Source: an uncultured Bacteroidales bacterium (GTDB lineage Bacteria > Bacteroidota > Bacteroidia > Bacteroidales > Paludibacteraceae). Taken from it: a stretch of 6,914 nucleotides of DNA. The position numbers and the translations under genes were made by a program. Below, one piece after another: positions 6,067-6,914 of this stretch; within the stretch, counting starts at the first letter, position 1, and each line of letters opens with the position of its first letter. The DNA lies in assembly GCA_903912795.1 (NCBI GenBank), contig CAIWIS010000763.1, positions 1 through 6,914 of the forward strand. Direction: 5' to 3'. The notes under the pieces were generated by a model, which saw only the letters and a list, made by a program, of their open reading frames with translations, did no database searches and was not told where the DNA came from.

Positions 6067-6914
6067 TTAGAATAAATTTGGCTTTCTACTTTTAGCTTCA
6101 TCAAGACTTAGCAAATTCACCTTTTTGGTTTGTTTATCCCTAAGTAATTGATATTCTGCATTAACTTCGGCCATATAAGTTGGCAAAGTATTGGAATTCA
6201 TTAATTGCGATACAATAAATGTATTAATAGATGCGTCTTTTACATAAACTACTGGCCCTGAATAGTTAGGAGATATTTTTACAGCGGTATGTATTTTCGA
6301 AGTAGTTGCGCCACCTATCAAAAGTGGAATTTTTAGTCCTGCTTTTTCCATTTCCGAAGCTACATAGGTCATTTCTTCGAGCGATGGAGTTATCAATCCA
6401 CTCAAACCTACAATATCCACTTTTTCATCAATAGCTGTTTGAATAATTTTTTCAGTTGGAGTCATTACGCCCAAATCAATTACTTCGAAATTATTACATG
6501 CCAACACCACCGAAACGATATTTTTACCAATATCATGCACATCCCCTTTTACTGTAGCAATCAGGAATTTACCTGCCGACGAACTTTGCCCAGGAACTTT
6601 GGTACGTTCAATTTCGGGTTGTAAAATGGCCACTGCTTTTTTCATGGTACGAGCCGTTTTCACCACTTGTGGCAAAAACATTTTACCCTGTCCAAACAAA
6701 TCGCCCACGATGTTCATACCACTCATAAGCGGTTGTTCAATAATTTCGATAGCAGAACTATAAACCTTTAATGCTTCAGCCAAATCCTCTTCCAGAAAAT
6801 CGCTTATCCCTTTTATCAAAGCATATTCTAACCGACCTTGCAACTCACGGGTACGCCATTCGTCCACTTTCTCCACTTTTTCGCCAGAAGCTTGATTCTT
6901 AACCTTTTCGGCTA
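6067..6914 (-). CDS. metH: Cobalamin-dependent methionine synthase, C-terminal part (5' end outside window), ending after the B12 domain
   Basis: MetH moves a methyl group from methyltetrahydrofolate through cobalamin to homocysteine, giving methionine. The frame is open to the right edge, with 281 visible residues; the GTG at 6876 is internal, because coding sequence continues 12 codons upstream. Residues 1-105 are the helical cap domain (EQPLMSGMNIVGDLFG, then GKMFLPQVVKTARTMK). Residues 114-235 are the Rossmann-like B12 domain: DVHDIGKN with His126 as the lower axial cobalt ligand, SGLITPSLEEM from 171, and GGATTS from 200. The last 45 residues match the linker that in E. coli MetH leads to the AdoMet-binding reactivation domain, but translation stops at KPNLF. 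The 155 bases between its stop and the metY stop hold no continuation. The homocysteine and folate domains would lie off the right edge. Confidence 0.93.
   Translation of the reverse strand, partial: AEKVKNQASGEKVEKVDEWRTRELQGRLEYALIKGISDFLEEDLAEALKVYSSAIEIIEQPLMSGMNIVGDLFGQGKMFLPQVVKTARTMKKAVAILQPEIERTKVPGQSSSAGKFLIATVKGDVHDIGKNIVSVVLACNNFEVIDLGVMTPTEKIIQTAIDEKVDIVGLSGLITPSLEEMTYVASEMEKAGLKIPLLIGGATTSKIHTAVKISPNYSGPVVYVKDASINTFIVSQLMNSNTLPTYMAEVNAEYQLLRDKQTKKVNLLSLDEAKSRKPNLF

Noticed and set aside
6874..6876. GTG as the start of a free-standing 269-residue cobalamin-binding (corrinoid) protein
   Set aside because: Coding sequence continues 12 codons to the edge without a stop. The cap and B12 sequence plus the linker are of MetH type rather than MtbC/MtaC type, so it is read as the C-terminal part of a longer MetH. 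Sequence beyond the edge would settle it.

Overview
The window reads as a chromosomal housekeeping segment from a member of the Bacteroidota, probably order Bacteroidales. Three things point there. The promoters match the Bacteroidota form (TAnnTTTG with a TTG-like element 19-20 bases upstream; three copies of TATCTTTG). The protein starts lack Shine-Dalgarno sequences and sit behind A/T-rich leaders. A PhoH-family gene lies directly upstream of purC, an arrangement I recall from Bacteroidales. The placement is inference from recall; no search was run. I see no phage, transposase, CRISPR or defence gene.

Left part (1-1508): the 3' end of a PhoH-like ATPase gene, one base, then purC (purine synthesis), then a separate tRNA-Ser(UGA) gene with its own promoter and a strong intrinsic terminator. 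Middle (1544-3367, minus strand): a YgiQ-family radical SAM protein gene, convergent with the tRNA. Its start faces cysK across a 265-base divergent intergenic region (3368-3632) holding a promoter in each direction and several inverted repeats. Right part: cysK (O-acetylserine sulfhydrylase) and metY (O-acetylhomoserine sulfhydrylase) form a likely two-gene plus-strand operon. Converging on it from the right edge is the 3' part of metH (cobalamin-dependent methionine synthase). A nested inverted-repeat element fills the metY/metH gap.

The right half is a sulfur amino acid locus. CysK fixes sulfide into cysteine, MetY fixes sulfide into homocysteine, and MetH methylates homocysteine to methionine. 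The left half is purine synthesis plus a tRNA.

No clearly new multi-gene system is visible. The points most worth a second look are: a MetH that stops right after its cobalamin domain, with no AdoMet reactivation domain; the nested inverted repeat next to that stop; a paired change in the tRNA-Ser elbow (A19-U56 replacing G19-C56); an unusual Cys before the PLP lysine in CysK; and palindromes in the ygiQ/cysK divergent region. No stretch longer than 300 bases lacks a gene.
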